From Thalassococcus profundi (GTDB taxonomy: Bacteria > Pseudomonadota > Alphaproteobacteria > Rhodobacterales > Rhodobacteraceae), in NCBI RefSeq assembly GCF_003344785.1, contig NZ_QPMK01000002.1, positions 248,001-312,000 on the forward strand: a stretch of DNA of 64,000 nt, given 5' to 3'. The translations under genes and the position numbers were made by a program. A model generated the notes under the pieces. The model was not told the DNA's origin and ran no database searches. It worked only from the letters and a program-made list of their open reading frames with translations. Below, in pieces: positions 11,231-19,677 of the stretch (position 1 is its first letter; every line of letters begins with the position of its first letter).

Positions 11231-12220
11231 TCAGAGCAGGCCCTCGGCGCGGAAAAGCTCCGGGAGGCTGGTCTCGGGCCGCGGTCCCATATGGCCGATC
11301 ACCTCGCCCGCGGCGACGCAGCCCATGCGCCCCGCGGTTTCCATGTCCGCGCCCGCGGCCAGGCCGTAAAGGAACCCGGCGGCGAACTGGTCCCCGGCCC
11401 CGGTTGCGTCCACCGGCGTCACCCGCGTCACCGGCACGTCGATGCGCCTGCCCTCGTGCAGGATGGTGACCCCATCACCGGACCGCGTGCAGACCACCAA
11501 TGGACAGATCGCGGCCACGGCGGCCAGATCGCCTTCGAGGTCGTCGTTCTGATACAGCGCGCGGATCTCGGCCTCGTTGCCGATGACGTAGTCGAGTTCG
11601 TTCTCGATCAGCGCAAGGAAATCGGCGCGGTGCCGTTCGACGCAGAACGGATCGGAAATGGCGATCCCGGCGCGCCCTCCGGCGGCGCGGCAGGCGCGGG
11701 CGGTGCGCTTGAACGCGTCCTTGCCCTTGTCCTTGTCGAAGAGATAGCCCTCGAGAAAGACGATATCCGCCTCTGCGGCAACGTCTTCAGAGACGTCGTC
11801 CGGCCCAAGCTCGGCGGAAATGCCCAGGTAGGTGTTCATCGACCGCTCGCCGTCCGGAGAGACGAAAATCATCGACCGCGAGGTCGGCAACTCGCCGCCG
11901 GCAACAGGGGGGTTGGCGAAGACGGTGCCGATCTGCTCCATTTCCTGCGCGTAAAAGCGTCCGAGCGCGTCGTCGCGCACCCGCCCGATGAAGGCCGTCT
12001 TGAGACCCAGGTTCCCCAGCCCGGCAAGCGTGTTGGCCACCGATCCGCCGGGCGCCTGTACGCGACCCTCCATCGCCGCATACAGCACCTCGGCACGGTC
12101 CTTTTCGACCAGCTGCATGATGCCTTTCTGGATGCCCATATGATCGAGAAAGCTGTCATCGGACCGGGACAGCACGTCGACGATGGCATTGCCGATACCG
12201 ACAACCTGATACTTCTTCAT
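11231..12220 (-). CDS. PfkB family carbohydrate kinase, adenosine-kinase-like
   Basis: A 329-residue ribokinase/PfkB kinase. The N-terminal glycine motif (VVGIGNAIVDV) and the C-terminal PfkB signature VDATGAGDQFAAGFLYG (about 257-273, catalytic Asp in GAGD) are intact. The family phosphorylates sugars or nucleosides with ATP; proteins of this subgroup in alphaproteobacteria are usually annotated as adenosine kinase, but the substrate cannot be read from sequence. It lies 39 bases downstream of nth on the same strand, so the two may share a transcript. Confidence 0.88.
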   Translation of the reverse strand: MKKYQVVGIGNAIVDVLSRSDDSFLDHMGIQKGIMQLVEKDRAEVLYAAMEGRVQAPGGSVANTLAGLGNLGLKTAFIGRVRDDALGRFYAQEMEQIGTVFANPPVAGGELPTSRSMIFVSPDGERSMNTYLGISAELGPDDVSEDVAAEADIVFLEGYLFDKDKGKDAFKRTARACRAAGGRAGIAISDPFCVERHRADFLALIENELDYVIGNEAEIRALYQNDDLEGDLAAVAAICPLVVCTRSGDGVTILHEGRRIDVPVTRVTPVDATGAGDQFAAGFLYGLAAGADMETAGRMGCVAAGEVIGHMGPRPETSLPELFRAEGLL

Positions 12221-12259
12221 GTCTTGCTCGCTTTCACTTTTTGGCTCCGCGCGCTGCGG

Positions 12260-12904
12260 CTATAAGGTCTTGTCTTCAAAAGGGCAAAGGTCGCGGATCA
12301 GGCAGGCGCCGCATTTGGGTTTGCGCGCCACGCAGATGTACCGGCCGTGCAGGATAAGCCAGTGATGGGCGTGCTGCTGGTAATCGACAGGGATGTTGTC
12401 CTCGATCGCGCGTTCGACGGCGACCACGTCCTTGCCGGGGCAGATGCCGGTGCGGTTGCCGACGCGGAAGATATGCGTGTCGACCGCCTGCGCCGGATAG
12501 CGCCACCACATGTTCAGCACCACGTTGGCGGTCTTTCGGCCCACTCCCGGCAGCGATTGCAGCGCGGCGCGGGAATTCGGCACCTCGCCACCGTAGTCTT
12601 CGACCAGGATCTGGCTCAGCTTGATGACGTTCTTGGCCTTCTGGCGGAACAGACCGATGGTCTTGATATGCTCGGTCACGCCCTCGACGCCCAGTGCCAG
12701 CATCTTTTCCGGCGTGTCGGCGATCTGGAAGAGCGTCCTGGTGGCCTTGTTCACCCCCGCATCGGTCGCCTGCGCCGACAGCGCCACGGCCACCACCAGC
12801 GTAAAGGCGTTCACATGCGCCAGTTCCCCCTCGGGCGCCGGGTCCGCCGCGTGGAAGCGGTCAAAGATCTCGCGGATCGTGTGATAGTCCAGCTGCTTGG
12901 CCAT
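12260..12904 (-). CDS. nth: Endonuclease III
   Basis: A 214-residue DNA glycosylase/AP lyase of base-excision repair that removes oxidised pyrimidines. The helix-hairpin-helix LPGVGRKTANVVLN contains the catalytic Lys, VDTHIFRVGNR contains the catalytic Asp, and the C-terminal cluster (CVARKPKCGACLIRDLC) supplies four Cys ligands for a [4Fe-4S] cluster. Length is normal. It is divergent from the Ogt fusion gene, placing two DNA-repair functions back to back. Confidence 0.96.
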   Translation of the reverse strand: MAKQLDYHTIREIFDRFHAADPAPEGELAHVNAFTLVVAVALSAQATDAGVNKATRTLFQIADTPEKMLALGVEGVTEHIKTIGLFRQKAKNVIKLSQILVEDYGGEVPNSRAALQSLPGVGRKTANVVLNMWWRYPAQAVDTHIFRVGNRTGICPGKDVVAVERAIEDNIPVDYQQHAHHWLILHGRYICVARKPKCGACLIRDLCPFEDKTL

Positions 12905-13010
12905 GCGCGCCTTGATGCATGACTACGGCGGGATGCGCAATATTCGGGTCGCACCGGTCGGCACCGCGAGGCTAGAGTCTTGCCAGGTACAGCAGAGCGA
13001 GGACCGCCCG

Positions 13011-13850
13011 ATGTCCGGGATGCAGCAAGACGGATACCATTTTCACGTGATGCGCCGCGCGATCGACCTGATCGACGCGCAGGGGCCGACCCAGTCGCTC
13101 GACACCCTGGCGCGCGACATGAACATGAGTCCGGCGCATTTCCAGCGTGTGTTCTCTCGCTGGGTTGGGGTCAGTCCGAAACGCTACCAGCAATACCTGA
13201 CGCTGGGCCATGCCAAGGCGCTGCTGGCGGACCGCTTCACCACGCTTGACACCGCCCATGCCACAGGGCTGTCGGGCGGCGGACGGCTGCACGACCTGTT
13301 CCTGCGGTGGGAGGCGATGGCGCCGGGCGAGTTTGCCCGTGGCGGCGCGGGTCTTGACATCGCTTGGGGCCGGTTCGACAGCCCGTTCGGCCCGGCGCTT
13401 GTGATGGGCACCGACCGCGGCATCTGCGGCATCGCGTTTGAATCGGAATACGGCCCAGACGCCGCGATGGCCGACCTGCGCAGCCGCTGGCCCGAAGCGC
13501 GCTATACCGAGGCACCGGTCCGCCTGCGCCCCTGGATCGAGGCGGCCTTTGGCGAGAGCGGCGGCGAGGTGCCTGTCTTCATGATCGGTGCGCCGTTCCA
13601 GATCAAGGTCTGGGAGGCGCTGATGCGCGTCCCCTCGGGGCATGTCACCACCTATTCGGAGATCGCGCAGGCCGTGGGCAGCCCGCGCGCGGTGCGCGCC
13701 GTGGGCACGGCGGTAGGGCGCAACCCGGTCAGCTACCTGATCCCCTGCCACCGGGCGCTGCGCAAGTCCGGGGGCCTTGGCGGCTACCATTGGGGCCTGC
13801 CGGTGAAACGCGCGATCCTGGCCTGGGAAGCCGCCCGCGCCGAGGCTTGA
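13011..13850 (+). CDS. AraC-type HTH fused to methylated-DNA-protein cysteine methyltransferase
   Basis: A 279-residue protein joining an AraC-type DNA-binding domain (about 15-105, TLARDMNMSPAHFQRVFSRW) to an O6-alkylguanine-DNA methyltransferase domain with the acceptor motif IPCHR (about 243-247) and the Arg-finger region RAVRAVGTAVGRNPV. This resembles Ada, but the N-terminal Cys4 zinc domain that senses methylphosphotriesters is absent. The start at 13011 is preferred because GAGGA lies 8 bases ahead and because a longer frame from 12897 would overlap nth. It probably directly repairs O6-methylguanine; whether it still regulates transcription is uncertain. Confidence 0.88.
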   Translation: MSGMQQDGYHFHVMRRAIDLIDAQGPTQSLDTLARDMNMSPAHFQRVFSRWVGVSPKRYQQYLTLGHAKALLADRFTTLDTAHATGLSGGGRLHDLFLRWEAMAPGEFARGGAGLDIAWGRFDSPFGPALVMGTDRGICGIAFESEYGPDAAMADLRSRWPEARYTEAPVRLRPWIEAAFGESGGEVPVFMIGAPFQIKVWEALMRVPSGHVTTYSEIAQAVGSPRAVRAVGTAVGRNPVSYLIPCHRALRKSGGLGGYHWGLPVKRAILAWEAARAEA

Positions 13851-13912
13851 CCAAGGGTTTCATCACGCGATCACGATGCGCGGATTGATGCCGATTTCCC
13901 CGTGACGCCGCT

Positions 13913-13941
13913 TTGGTTGTCTGGAACAATCTCTGTATATG
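13913..13941 (+). promoter_or_regulatory. Candidate sigma-70 promoter for the OmpA lipoprotein
   Basis: TTGGTT and TATATG are separated by 17 bases and lie 45 bases before the start codon. The match is moderate and was judged by eye. Confidence 0.4.
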
Positions 13942-13986
13942 GCAGTTTGACCCCCGCAACGGGGTGACAGTAAAAGAGGCACTATA

Positions 13987-14655
13987 ATGATCCGAGCCAA
14001 GACTTCCGCGATGTTCGCAGCCGCGTCGCTGCTGGGCCTGACGGCCTGCACTACCGGCCCGCTGATGGACCCGAACGATCCCAACCGTCAGGCCAAGCAA
14101 GGCGCCCTGATCGGTGCCGGTGTCGGCGCCGTGGCCGGCGCGCTAGCTGGCAACGACCCCGAGGAACGCCGCGCCAACGCCCTGGGTGGCGCCATCGTCG
14201 GTGCCGGGGCCGGCGCCCTGATCGGCAACCGTCTGGACCGCCAGGAAGCCGACCTGCGCGCACAGCTGGGCAACGACAACGTCACCATCCAGAACACCGG
14301 TGACCGCCTGATCGTGACCCTGCCGCAGGACATCCTGTTCGCCACCGACAGCGCCACCGTGCGCCCCGACCTGCAGCGCGACCTGCGCACCGTGGCGCAG
14401 AACCTGAACGCCTATCCGAACACCTCCGTTCAGGTCATCGGCCATACCGACAACACCGGCGACGCGGGTTACAACCAGGCGCTGTCGCAGCGCCGCGCGC
14501 AGTCGGTCTCGGGCATCCTGATTTCCGAAGGCGTGTCCTCGAGCCGCATCCAGAGCATTGGTCGTGGCGAAGACGCCCCCATCGCCAGCAACCTGACGCC
14601 GGAAGGCCGCCAGCAGAACCGGCGCGTGGAAATCGTCATTCTGCCTAACGCCTGA
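13987..14655 (+). CDS. OmpA-family outer-membrane lipoprotein (YiaD-like)
   Basis: A 222-residue lipoprotein with signal peptide and lipobox LTAC (Cys20). Glycine-zipper segments follow (about 35-85, with repeats such as GAGVGAVAGALAG), then an OmpA peptidoglycan-binding domain (about 100-220) with VQVIGHTDNTGDAGYNQALS and NRRVEIVI. It probably anchors the outer membrane to peptidoglycan. It is a single gene with its own promoter-like sequence and a strong terminator. Confidence 0.92.
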   Translation: MIRAKTSAMFAAASLLGLTACTTGPLMDPNDPNRQAKQGALIGAGVGAVAGALAGNDPEERRANALGGAIVGAGAGALIGNRLDRQEADLRAQLGNDNVTIQNTGDRLIVTLPQDILFATDSATVRPDLQRDLRTVAQNLNAYPNTSVQVIGHTDNTGDAGYNQALSQRRAQSVSGILISEGVSSSRIQSIGRGEDAPIASNLTPEGRQQNRRVEIVILPNA

Positions 14656-14684
14656 TCCTGCACAGACGATCTGAACTCATGCAC

Positions 14685-14711
14685 AGCGCCGCGGCTTGCC
14701 GCGGCGCTTTT
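14685..14711 (+). terminator. Rho-independent terminator after the OmpA lipoprotein gene
   Basis: A perfect 10-bp GC-rich stem (AGCGCCGCGG / CCGCGGCGCT) with a 4-base loop, followed by TTTT. Confidence 0.85.
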
Positions 14712-14751
14712 GCGTTGTATGTGATGAGGCAACTGGAAGACGGAGAACCTT

Positions 14752-15303
14752 ATGTCTGATTTGAAACTCGTGGGCCTCTGCGGGTCGCTGCGCAAGGACT
14801 CGACCAATCTCATGCTGCTCAAGGAAGCGGGCCGTGTCTTTGACGCCGCCGAATTCGTGATCGGCGACATCGACTTCCCACTCTACAACGAAGACGTCGA
14901 AAACGGCGAGGGCATCCCTGAGAAGGTCCAGACGCTTTCCGAGCAGATCGCCGCCGCCGATGCGGTGATCCTGTCGACGCCGGAATACAACAAGGGCACC
15001 TCGGGCGCGATGAAGAACGCGCTGGACTGGATCAGCCGCACCAAGCCGAACCCGTGGAAGGACAAGCCCGTTGCGGTCCTGTCGGCCTCTCCGGGCGCGC
15101 AGGGCGCGGCGCGGGCCCATTCGATGCTGCGCACGATGCTGCTGCCGTTCTTTCCGCGCCTGATCCCGGGCCCCGAGGTCATGGTCGGTCAGGTCAAAAG
15201 CCAGTTCGACGATAACGGCGTTCTGGTCAACGAACGTGGAGCAGAGCTTCTCGCCGGACTGATGGACGAGGTACGGCGCGCGGCGCTGCAGGCGAAGGGC
15301 TGA
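14752..15303 (+). CDS. NADPH-dependent FMN reductase
   Basis: A 183-residue flavodoxin-like reductase of the NAD(P)H:quinone/chromate reductase group. The FMN phosphate loop GSLRKDSTN (about 11-19) and the second flavin motif STPEYNKGTSGAMKNALDW (about 80-98) are clear. It probably reduces quinones or other electrophiles in the cytosol. GGAG precedes the start by 7 bases. Its last 77 bases overlap the 3' end of the convergent RTX/Hint gene. Confidence 0.93.
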   Translation: MSDLKLVGLCGSLRKDSTNLMLLKEAGRVFDAAEFVIGDIDFPLYNEDVENGEGIPEKVQTLSEQIAAADAVILSTPEYNKGTSGAMKNALDWISRTKPNPWKDKPVAVLSASPGAQGAARAHSMLRTMLLPFFPRLIPGPEVMVGQVKSQFDDNGVLVNERGAELLAGLMDEVRRAALQAKG

Positions 15304-17404
15304 CCGACCGCTTCGGGCTGCGCGTCTTCTGCATCGGCAGCTTGCGGATATAGCGTCGCGCAGGAGGTCCGTAGACCCGCTCTGCACCGCGCCGGGTCGT
15401 GATCGCCTGGAATTGCGGAAAGACCGCGAACAGACTGGCGCGATCCTCCGGCGTCAGACCGCGCAGAGCCAGCGGGCCGGGGTACATCGATTCAGCGGCA
15501 ACGCCTTCGGCAAAGACAATCTCGTGCCGGTCGAACATCAGGTGGTGGTAATGCAGCTCGCGCTTGCCTCGGGCGATGCGAACACCGCGCCAGTCGTTGC
15601 TGACCAGATGCGTCGCCCGCGCCAACCGTTCCTCTCCGGCGTCCAGCAGGATTGCATGCTGCGCCGAGACCAGCAAATCCCGCGTGCCGCCGAACAGCCC
15701 CCGGCGCAGACGGATTGCGCGCAGCGACGCGTTCCGGTCGATCTGCCCGGGCGACACGTGGCGCGCCCCGGTCCAGCGGACGGGCTGCGCACCGTTGTCG
15801 TGAGTGACCACCAGCGACCCGACGCGCAGCTCTTCGATCGGAACCTCGCCATCCGGGGTCAGGATCATCGTCCCTCGCAGGAAACAGGCGACGCCGATGT
15901 TATCGGTCGAGAAGCTTGACGGCGAGGCCGACAGGAAGGTCAGCGACCCCGAGCCGAACTGGCTGTTGTCGCTGTAGTCGTAGTCGTTCGACTGGTTCAG
16001 GACGCTGTCGTCGGCAAAGTCCTTACGGATCTCGAAAACCGAGTCGTAGAACGCCGACAGGTTGATGAAATCATTGTTGGTCGTGTTGCCGTCGTTCAGG
16101 GAGCCGGTGTTGCCGGTGTTGAAATCGGCAATGGTGTCGGCGCCGCCTCCGGCATTGTAGACAAAGACATCGTTGCCGCCACCGCCGGTCAGGATGTCGT
16201 TGCCGGTGCCGCCCGCGAGCGTGTCGTTGCCCGCCCCGCCCGAGAGCACGTCCGCGCCGCTGCCGCCGGACAGGCTGTCGGCTGCGCTGCCGCCGGTGAT
16301 CGTGTCGTTCCCGGCGCCGCCCGCCACGGTGACAGACGAGGTCATGGCCGAGAGGTTGGCGCTATCGTTGAAACCGCTGAGGTTGAAGCGCTCGATCTCG
16401 GTGAAATTGAGCGTGCTGGTGCCGTCGGTCGCGATGCCGCTGTCGGCCCCGGTGGCGCTCAGGGTGACGCCGGTACCCATGCCGGAAAAGTCGAGCAGGT
16501 CGCCTTGGGTCTCGCCGATTTCGCCGCCGATGACCGTGTCGCTGCCGTAGGGACCGAAGGTCGTATTCACCGCGAAGGTGTCGTCGCCCGATCCGCCGTC
16601 AAGCAAATCCGACCCTTGGTCGGCATAGATCAGGTCGTTGCCGTCGCCGCCATAAGCGCTGTCGTCGCCCGCGCCGTTCCAGATCGTGTCGTTGCCCGCA
16701 TCGCCGAAGGACACGTTGCCGGTCCCTGCCGATCCCATGATCGAATCGTTGCCGTCGCCGCTGCGGATCGTATCCGCGCCGCCACCGCCCGAGATCGTGT
16801 CGTTACCGCCATAGCCATAGATCGCATCGTTGGTCGCGGTGATGGAATCGCCCTGGGCATCGACATAGCCGGGGGCCATGCTGTCGCCGCCCGCAGTGCC
16901 GTCGACCACGCCCTTGAAATCCCCGGGGATCCGGTCACCCGCCATGTCGCCGGAGGCATCACCCGTGGCGCTTTGCACCGAGGTGAGTTGCATCGACTCG
17001 ATCGGCTTGGACGTCAGCGCCGCCTGATCGGCGTTGTTGCCGATCTCGGGCGCGAGGTAGGTGTTGCCGTTGACGTCCTGGAACACGACCGCCGTGACGG
17101 TTGCCGTGGTGCCGTCGATATAGGTGATCGTGGCGTTGTAGATCGCCACGGCGTCGAAGTTCTGAAGGCTGCCGCCATTGATGCGAAAACTGTCGTAGCC
17201 GCCGCCGTTGTCGACGTCATAGGTATCGTTGTCATCTTCCGACAGATCACCCGCGGTCAGGTTCTGGATATGACTGGCCAGCGGATCGGCGCTCGATCCG
17301 TAGGTGCCCAGGATCCCCGCCGCGTTTTCGGCGATTTCGTCATCCGTGTCGGTGTCGATCAACGGCAATGTGCCGAGAAAGATCACCTCGTAGTTCTGCG
17401 CCAT
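15227..17404 (-). CDS. RTX calcium-binding protein with Hint domain
   Basis: A 725-residue acidic protein. An N-terminal beta domain (1-150) precedes two blocks of hemolysin-type nonapeptide repeats of the GGxGxDxxx type (about 195-280 and 365-420) that would form Ca2+-bound beta rolls outside the cell. From about residue 506 a Hint (hedgehog/intein-like) domain begins at Cys (ACFLRGTMILTPDGEVPIEE), followed by a basic tail. There is no Sec signal, which fits type I secretion; no secretion ATPase is adjacent. AGGAG precedes the ATG by 6 bases. Hint domains usually self-process. The role may be adhesion or matrix formation. The 3' end overlaps the convergent reductase by 77 bases. Confidence 0.87.
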   Translation of the reverse strand: MAQNYEVIFLGTLPLIDTDTDDEIAENAAGILGTYGSSADPLASHIQNLTAGDLSEDDNDTYDVDNGGGYDSFRINGGSLQNFDAVAIYNATITYIDGTTATVTAVVFQDVNGNTYLAPEIGNNADQAALTSKPIESMQLTSVQSATGDASGDMAGDRIPGDFKGVVDGTAGGDSMAPGYVDAQGDSITATNDAIYGYGGNDTISGGGGADTIRSGDGNDSIMGSAGTGNVSFGDAGNDTIWNGAGDDSAYGGDGNDLIYADQGSDLLDGGSGDDTFAVNTTFGPYGSDTVIGGEIGETQGDLLDFSGMGTGVTLSATGADSGIATDGTSTLNFTEIERFNLSGFNDSANLSAMTSSVTVAGGAGNDTITGGSAADSLSGGSGADVLSGGAGNDTLAGGTGNDILTGGGGNDVFVYNAGGGADTIADFNTGNTGSLNDGNTTNNDFINLSAFYDSVFEIRKDFADDSVLNQSNDYDYSDNSQFGSGSLTFLSASPSSFSTDNIGVACFLRGTMILTPDGEVPIEELRVGSLVVTHDNGAQPVRWTGARHVSPGQIDRNASLRAIRLRRGLFGGTRDLLVSAQHAILLDAGEERLARATHLVSNDWRGVRIARGKRELHYHHLMFDRHEIVFAEGVAAESMYPGPLALRGLTPEDRASLFAVFPQFQAITTRRGAERVYGPPARRYIRKLPMQKTRSPKRSVSPSPAAPRAVPRPSVRREALLHVR

Positions 17405-17583
17405 CCCGGCTCCTGCAACGCAAAGACAGACGCCGGCCCCTCACCCAAGCGGCTTTGTCGTAACAGATTTGCTTTGGACGACATGATTTCAGAAAGCGTT
17501 GAAACTGCGGCGCTGGCACGGAGAAAACACGGCGGATTTGATGCAATTCGCCGCGCACGGGGGTGTTCCGTGACCGCGGCGCG

Positions 17584-17982
17584 CTAAAGCACGTTCGAAA
17601 TTTCGACAAGGTTTCCATCGGGATCGCGCAGGTAGATCGACAGCAGCGGCCCCTGCGCTCCGGTGCGTTGCACAGGCCCTGCCTCGATGGCGACCGCGTG
17701 ACCCGCCAGGTGGGCCTGCCAGTCCGGCAAAGGCGTGTCGCTGAGAAAACAGAGGTCGGCACTGCCGGGGCCGGGCGCCCGCGCATGGGGTGTGAACTCG
17801 GACCCCGCCACATGCAGGTTGATCTTCTGCACGCCGAATTTGAGCGCCAGGCGCGGCGGGCCGTCGGTGGGGAAAAAGGTCTGGGCTGTCATGCCGAGAA
17901 CGGTAGTGTAGAACCCGATTGCCGCCTCCGGATCGCGCACCGTGAGCACGAGATGGTCGAGCGAGTGGACGGACGGCGCCAT
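17584..17982 (-). CDS. VOC family (glyoxalase-like) protein
   Basis: A 132-residue vicinal-oxygen-chelate protein starting HSLDHLVLTVRDPEAAIGFY and ending with LRDPDGNLVEISNVL. His at about 9 and Glu at about 128 are the expected metal ligands, with a His in the middle (NLHVAG) as a further candidate. Members include glyoxalase, dioxygenases and resistance proteins; the substrate here is unknown. It is divergent from the hydratase gene 41 bases away. Confidence 0.87.
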   Translation of the reverse strand: MAPSVHSLDHLVLTVRDPEAAIGFYTTVLGMTAQTFFPTDGPPRLALKFGVQKINLHVAGSEFTPHARAPGPGSADLCFLSDTPLPDWQAHLAGHAVAIEAGPVQRTGAQGPLLSIYLRDPDGNLVEISNVL

Positions 17983-18023
17983 GTCGGAAATAGTCCTGTG
18001 CAGTGAAGCCAGAGGAGACCCCC

Positions 18024-18830
18024 ATGCAGTCTGATCCCCCGCGCGAAGCGAGTCAAAGCGATCTCATCGACCCGGCCCGCGCGCGCGCCTTGCAGGCGAC
18101 GCTGGGGATGGCGCCGGATATCGAGGCGGGGATGCCGCTGCCGCCCTTCTTCCATTATATCTATTTCTGGGAGATCGAGGTGCCCGCAAAGCTGGGCCGC
18201 GACGGCCATCCGCGCGTCGGCGAAGGGCTGATCCCGGACATGGGCCTGCCGCGGCGGATGTGGGCCGGGGACACGCTCGACTTCCATGCGCCGCTCATCG
18301 CCGGTGTTCCTGCGGTGCAGACCGTCCGCGTGCTCAAGGCCGAACGCAAGGAGGGCCGCACCGGCCCGCTGGCCTTTGTCACGGTGGAATATGCGGTGCA
18401 GCAGGACGGCGCCGCGATCTGCACCGAGGTGCGCGACATCGTCTACCGCGAGGATGCTGACCCCGACGCGCCGAAGCCGACCCCGCCCGAGGCCCGTACC
18501 GACGAGGACGAGGCGCGCGAGGTCGGTTTCGACTCCACCATGCTGTTCCGGTACTCGGCGCTCACTTTCAACGGCCACCGCATCCATTACGACGCCGAGT
18601 ATGCCGCCCGCGTCGAAGGCTATGACGGCCTTGTGGTGCACGGGCCGCTGCAGGCGCAGCTCTTGATGCTGATGGTGGACCGGCCCGAGGATCCGCTGCG
18701 CCGGTTCAGGTTCCGCATGACCGCGCCGCTGATGCATACCGAGACCGCCACGCTTTGCCGCAAGGGGCCCGACGCCTGGGTGCGCGGGCCGAACGGGCGG
18801 CAGTGTCTGACGGCGGTGATCAACGGATGA
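18024..18830 (+). CDS. FAS1-like/MaoC-type acyl-CoA hydratase (mesaconyl-C4-CoA hydratase-like)
   Basis: A 268-residue double hot-dog protein. The C-terminal half carries the hydratase-like stretch FRYSALTFNGHRIHYD followed by GLVVHGPLQAQLL, the usual (R)-hydratase helix with its Asp/His replaced by the Asn-His context of the HTD2/mesaconyl-CoA hydratase group. It probably hydrates an unsaturated C5 dicarboxyl-CoA or a similar acyl-CoA. The start at 18024 has GAGGAG 7 bases upstream, better than the ATG at 18003. The neighbours give no pathway context. Confidence 0.8.
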   Translation: MQSDPPREASQSDLIDPARARALQATLGMAPDIEAGMPLPPFFHYIYFWEIEVPAKLGRDGHPRVGEGLIPDMGLPRRMWAGDTLDFHAPLIAGVPAVQTVRVLKAERKEGRTGPLAFVTVEYAVQQDGAAICTEVRDIVYREDADPDAPKPTPPEARTDEDEAREVGFDSTMLFRYSALTFNGHRIHYDAEYAARVEGYDGLVVHGPLQAQLLMLMVDRPEDPLRRFRFRMTAPLMHTETATLCRKGPDAWVRGPNGRQCLTAVING

Positions 18831-18832
18831 GG

Positions 18833-18854
18833 ATCGCCCGGCGCGCCGGGCGAT
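18833..18854. repeat. Perfect GC-rich palindrome
   Basis: The 22 bases read ATCGCCCGGC, GC, GCCGGGCGAT. They lie directly after the hydratase stop and form the first of three consecutive inverted repeats in this convergent gap. Confidence 0.7.
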
Positions 18855-18874
18855 ACGAGAGACCAGTCTCTCGT
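18855..18874. repeat. Perfect 9-bp inverted repeat
   Basis: ACGAGAGAC and GTCTCTCGT are separated by CA, immediately next to the preceding palindrome. Neither is followed by a U-run. Confidence 0.7.
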
Positions 18875-18916
18875 GCTCTCTGAGGGTTATTGAGAACCGA
18901 AGAAGGGGCGGACGGA

Positions 18917-18949
18917 AAAGACCCCGGTGAGAGGCCGGGGTCTTTTTCG
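18917..18949. terminator. Bidirectional terminator between hydratase and sugar transferase
   Basis: AAAAGACCCCGG pairs with CCGGGGTCTTTTT. The hairpin has a U-run on either strand, so it can end transcription from both converging genes. Confidence 0.85.
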
Positions 18950-18987
18950 CCAGGTCTACGTGAGCGCGTAGAGAATTCTTGCGAGTG

Positions 18988-19677
18988 TCAGCAGCCGGTG
19001 CCGTTGACCACGACCTTCACGGTGCGCAGCAGCACCCGCAGGTCGGTGGCGAAGGACAGCTTGCGCAGGTAGTCGGTGTCGAACCCGGCGCGTTCGGCGA
19101 AGCTCGATTCATTGCGCACCGAGGTCTGCCAGAAACCGGTGATGCCGGGACGCAGCGCGTAATAGGCGGTGCCGGGATAGAGATCCTGCTGGTCGATCAT
19201 CATTGGACGCGGCCCGACCAGCGACATGTCCCCGCGCAGCACGTTCCAGAGCTGCGGCAGTTCGTCGAGCGAGGTCTTGCGGATGATCCGGCCGATGCGG
19301 GTGATGCGCGGATCATGGCGCAGCTTCTGAGTGTGGTTCCATTCGCGGCGCAGGGCGGGATCGCGGGCAAGATGCTGTTCCAGCAGGGCGTCTGCGTTCA
19401 TGACCATGCTGCGCAGCTTCCACATGTGGAACACCCGGCCCGACCGGCCGACTCGCTTTTGCAGGTAGATCGGCGACCCGCCATCGAGGCTGATCAGCGC
19501 CGCCAGGACCATGAGGATGATCAGCACCGGCAGCGCGGCGATCAGTACCAGCGTCACATCCAGCGCGCGTTTCAGCCCGTCGCGGTAGATTTGGCCGCGG
19601 CTGCGCGAGACGAGGGCATCGTCGATCAGCTTTTCAAGTTCCGCGGTCGGCAGTGGTTGGCGCAGGTGCATCGTCAT
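18988..19677 (-). CDS. Undecaprenyl-phosphate sugar-phosphate transferase
   Basis: A 229-residue bacterial sugar transferase (WcaJ/PglC core type). One hydrophobic segment (about 43-65) is followed by the catalytic region with KLRSM, KTSLDELPQLWNVLRGDMS and LVGPRP. Such proteins move a sugar 1-phosphate from a UDP-sugar to the lipid carrier undecaprenyl phosphate to begin exopolysaccharide or O-antigen assembly at the inner membrane. The start at 19677 is chosen because AAGGGG lies about 6 bases upstream. It may start the glycan made by the cluster at 24.5-33.9 kb, though it is not in that operon. Confidence 0.92.
   Translation of the reverse strand: MTMHLRQPLPTAELEKLIDDALVSRSRGQIYRDGLKRALDVTLVLIAALPVLIILMVLAALISLDGGSPIYLQKRVGRSGRVFHMWKLRSMVMNADALLEQHLARDPALRREWNHTQKLRHDPRITRIGRIIRKTSLDELPQLWNVLRGDMSLVGPRPMMIDQQDLYPGTAYYALRPGITGFWQTSVRNESSFAERAGFDTDYLRKLSFATDLRVLLRTVKVVVNGTGC

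Noticed and set aside
10043-12265. A 740-codon plus-strand frame opposite the peptidase and PfkB kinase
   Set aside because: Both minus-strand genes carry intact catalytic motifs. The plus frame has none.
16100-16850. Dense short repeats
   Set aside because: They are the coding repeats of the RTX nonapeptides in the protein at 15227-17404, not a CRISPR or separate DNA repeat.
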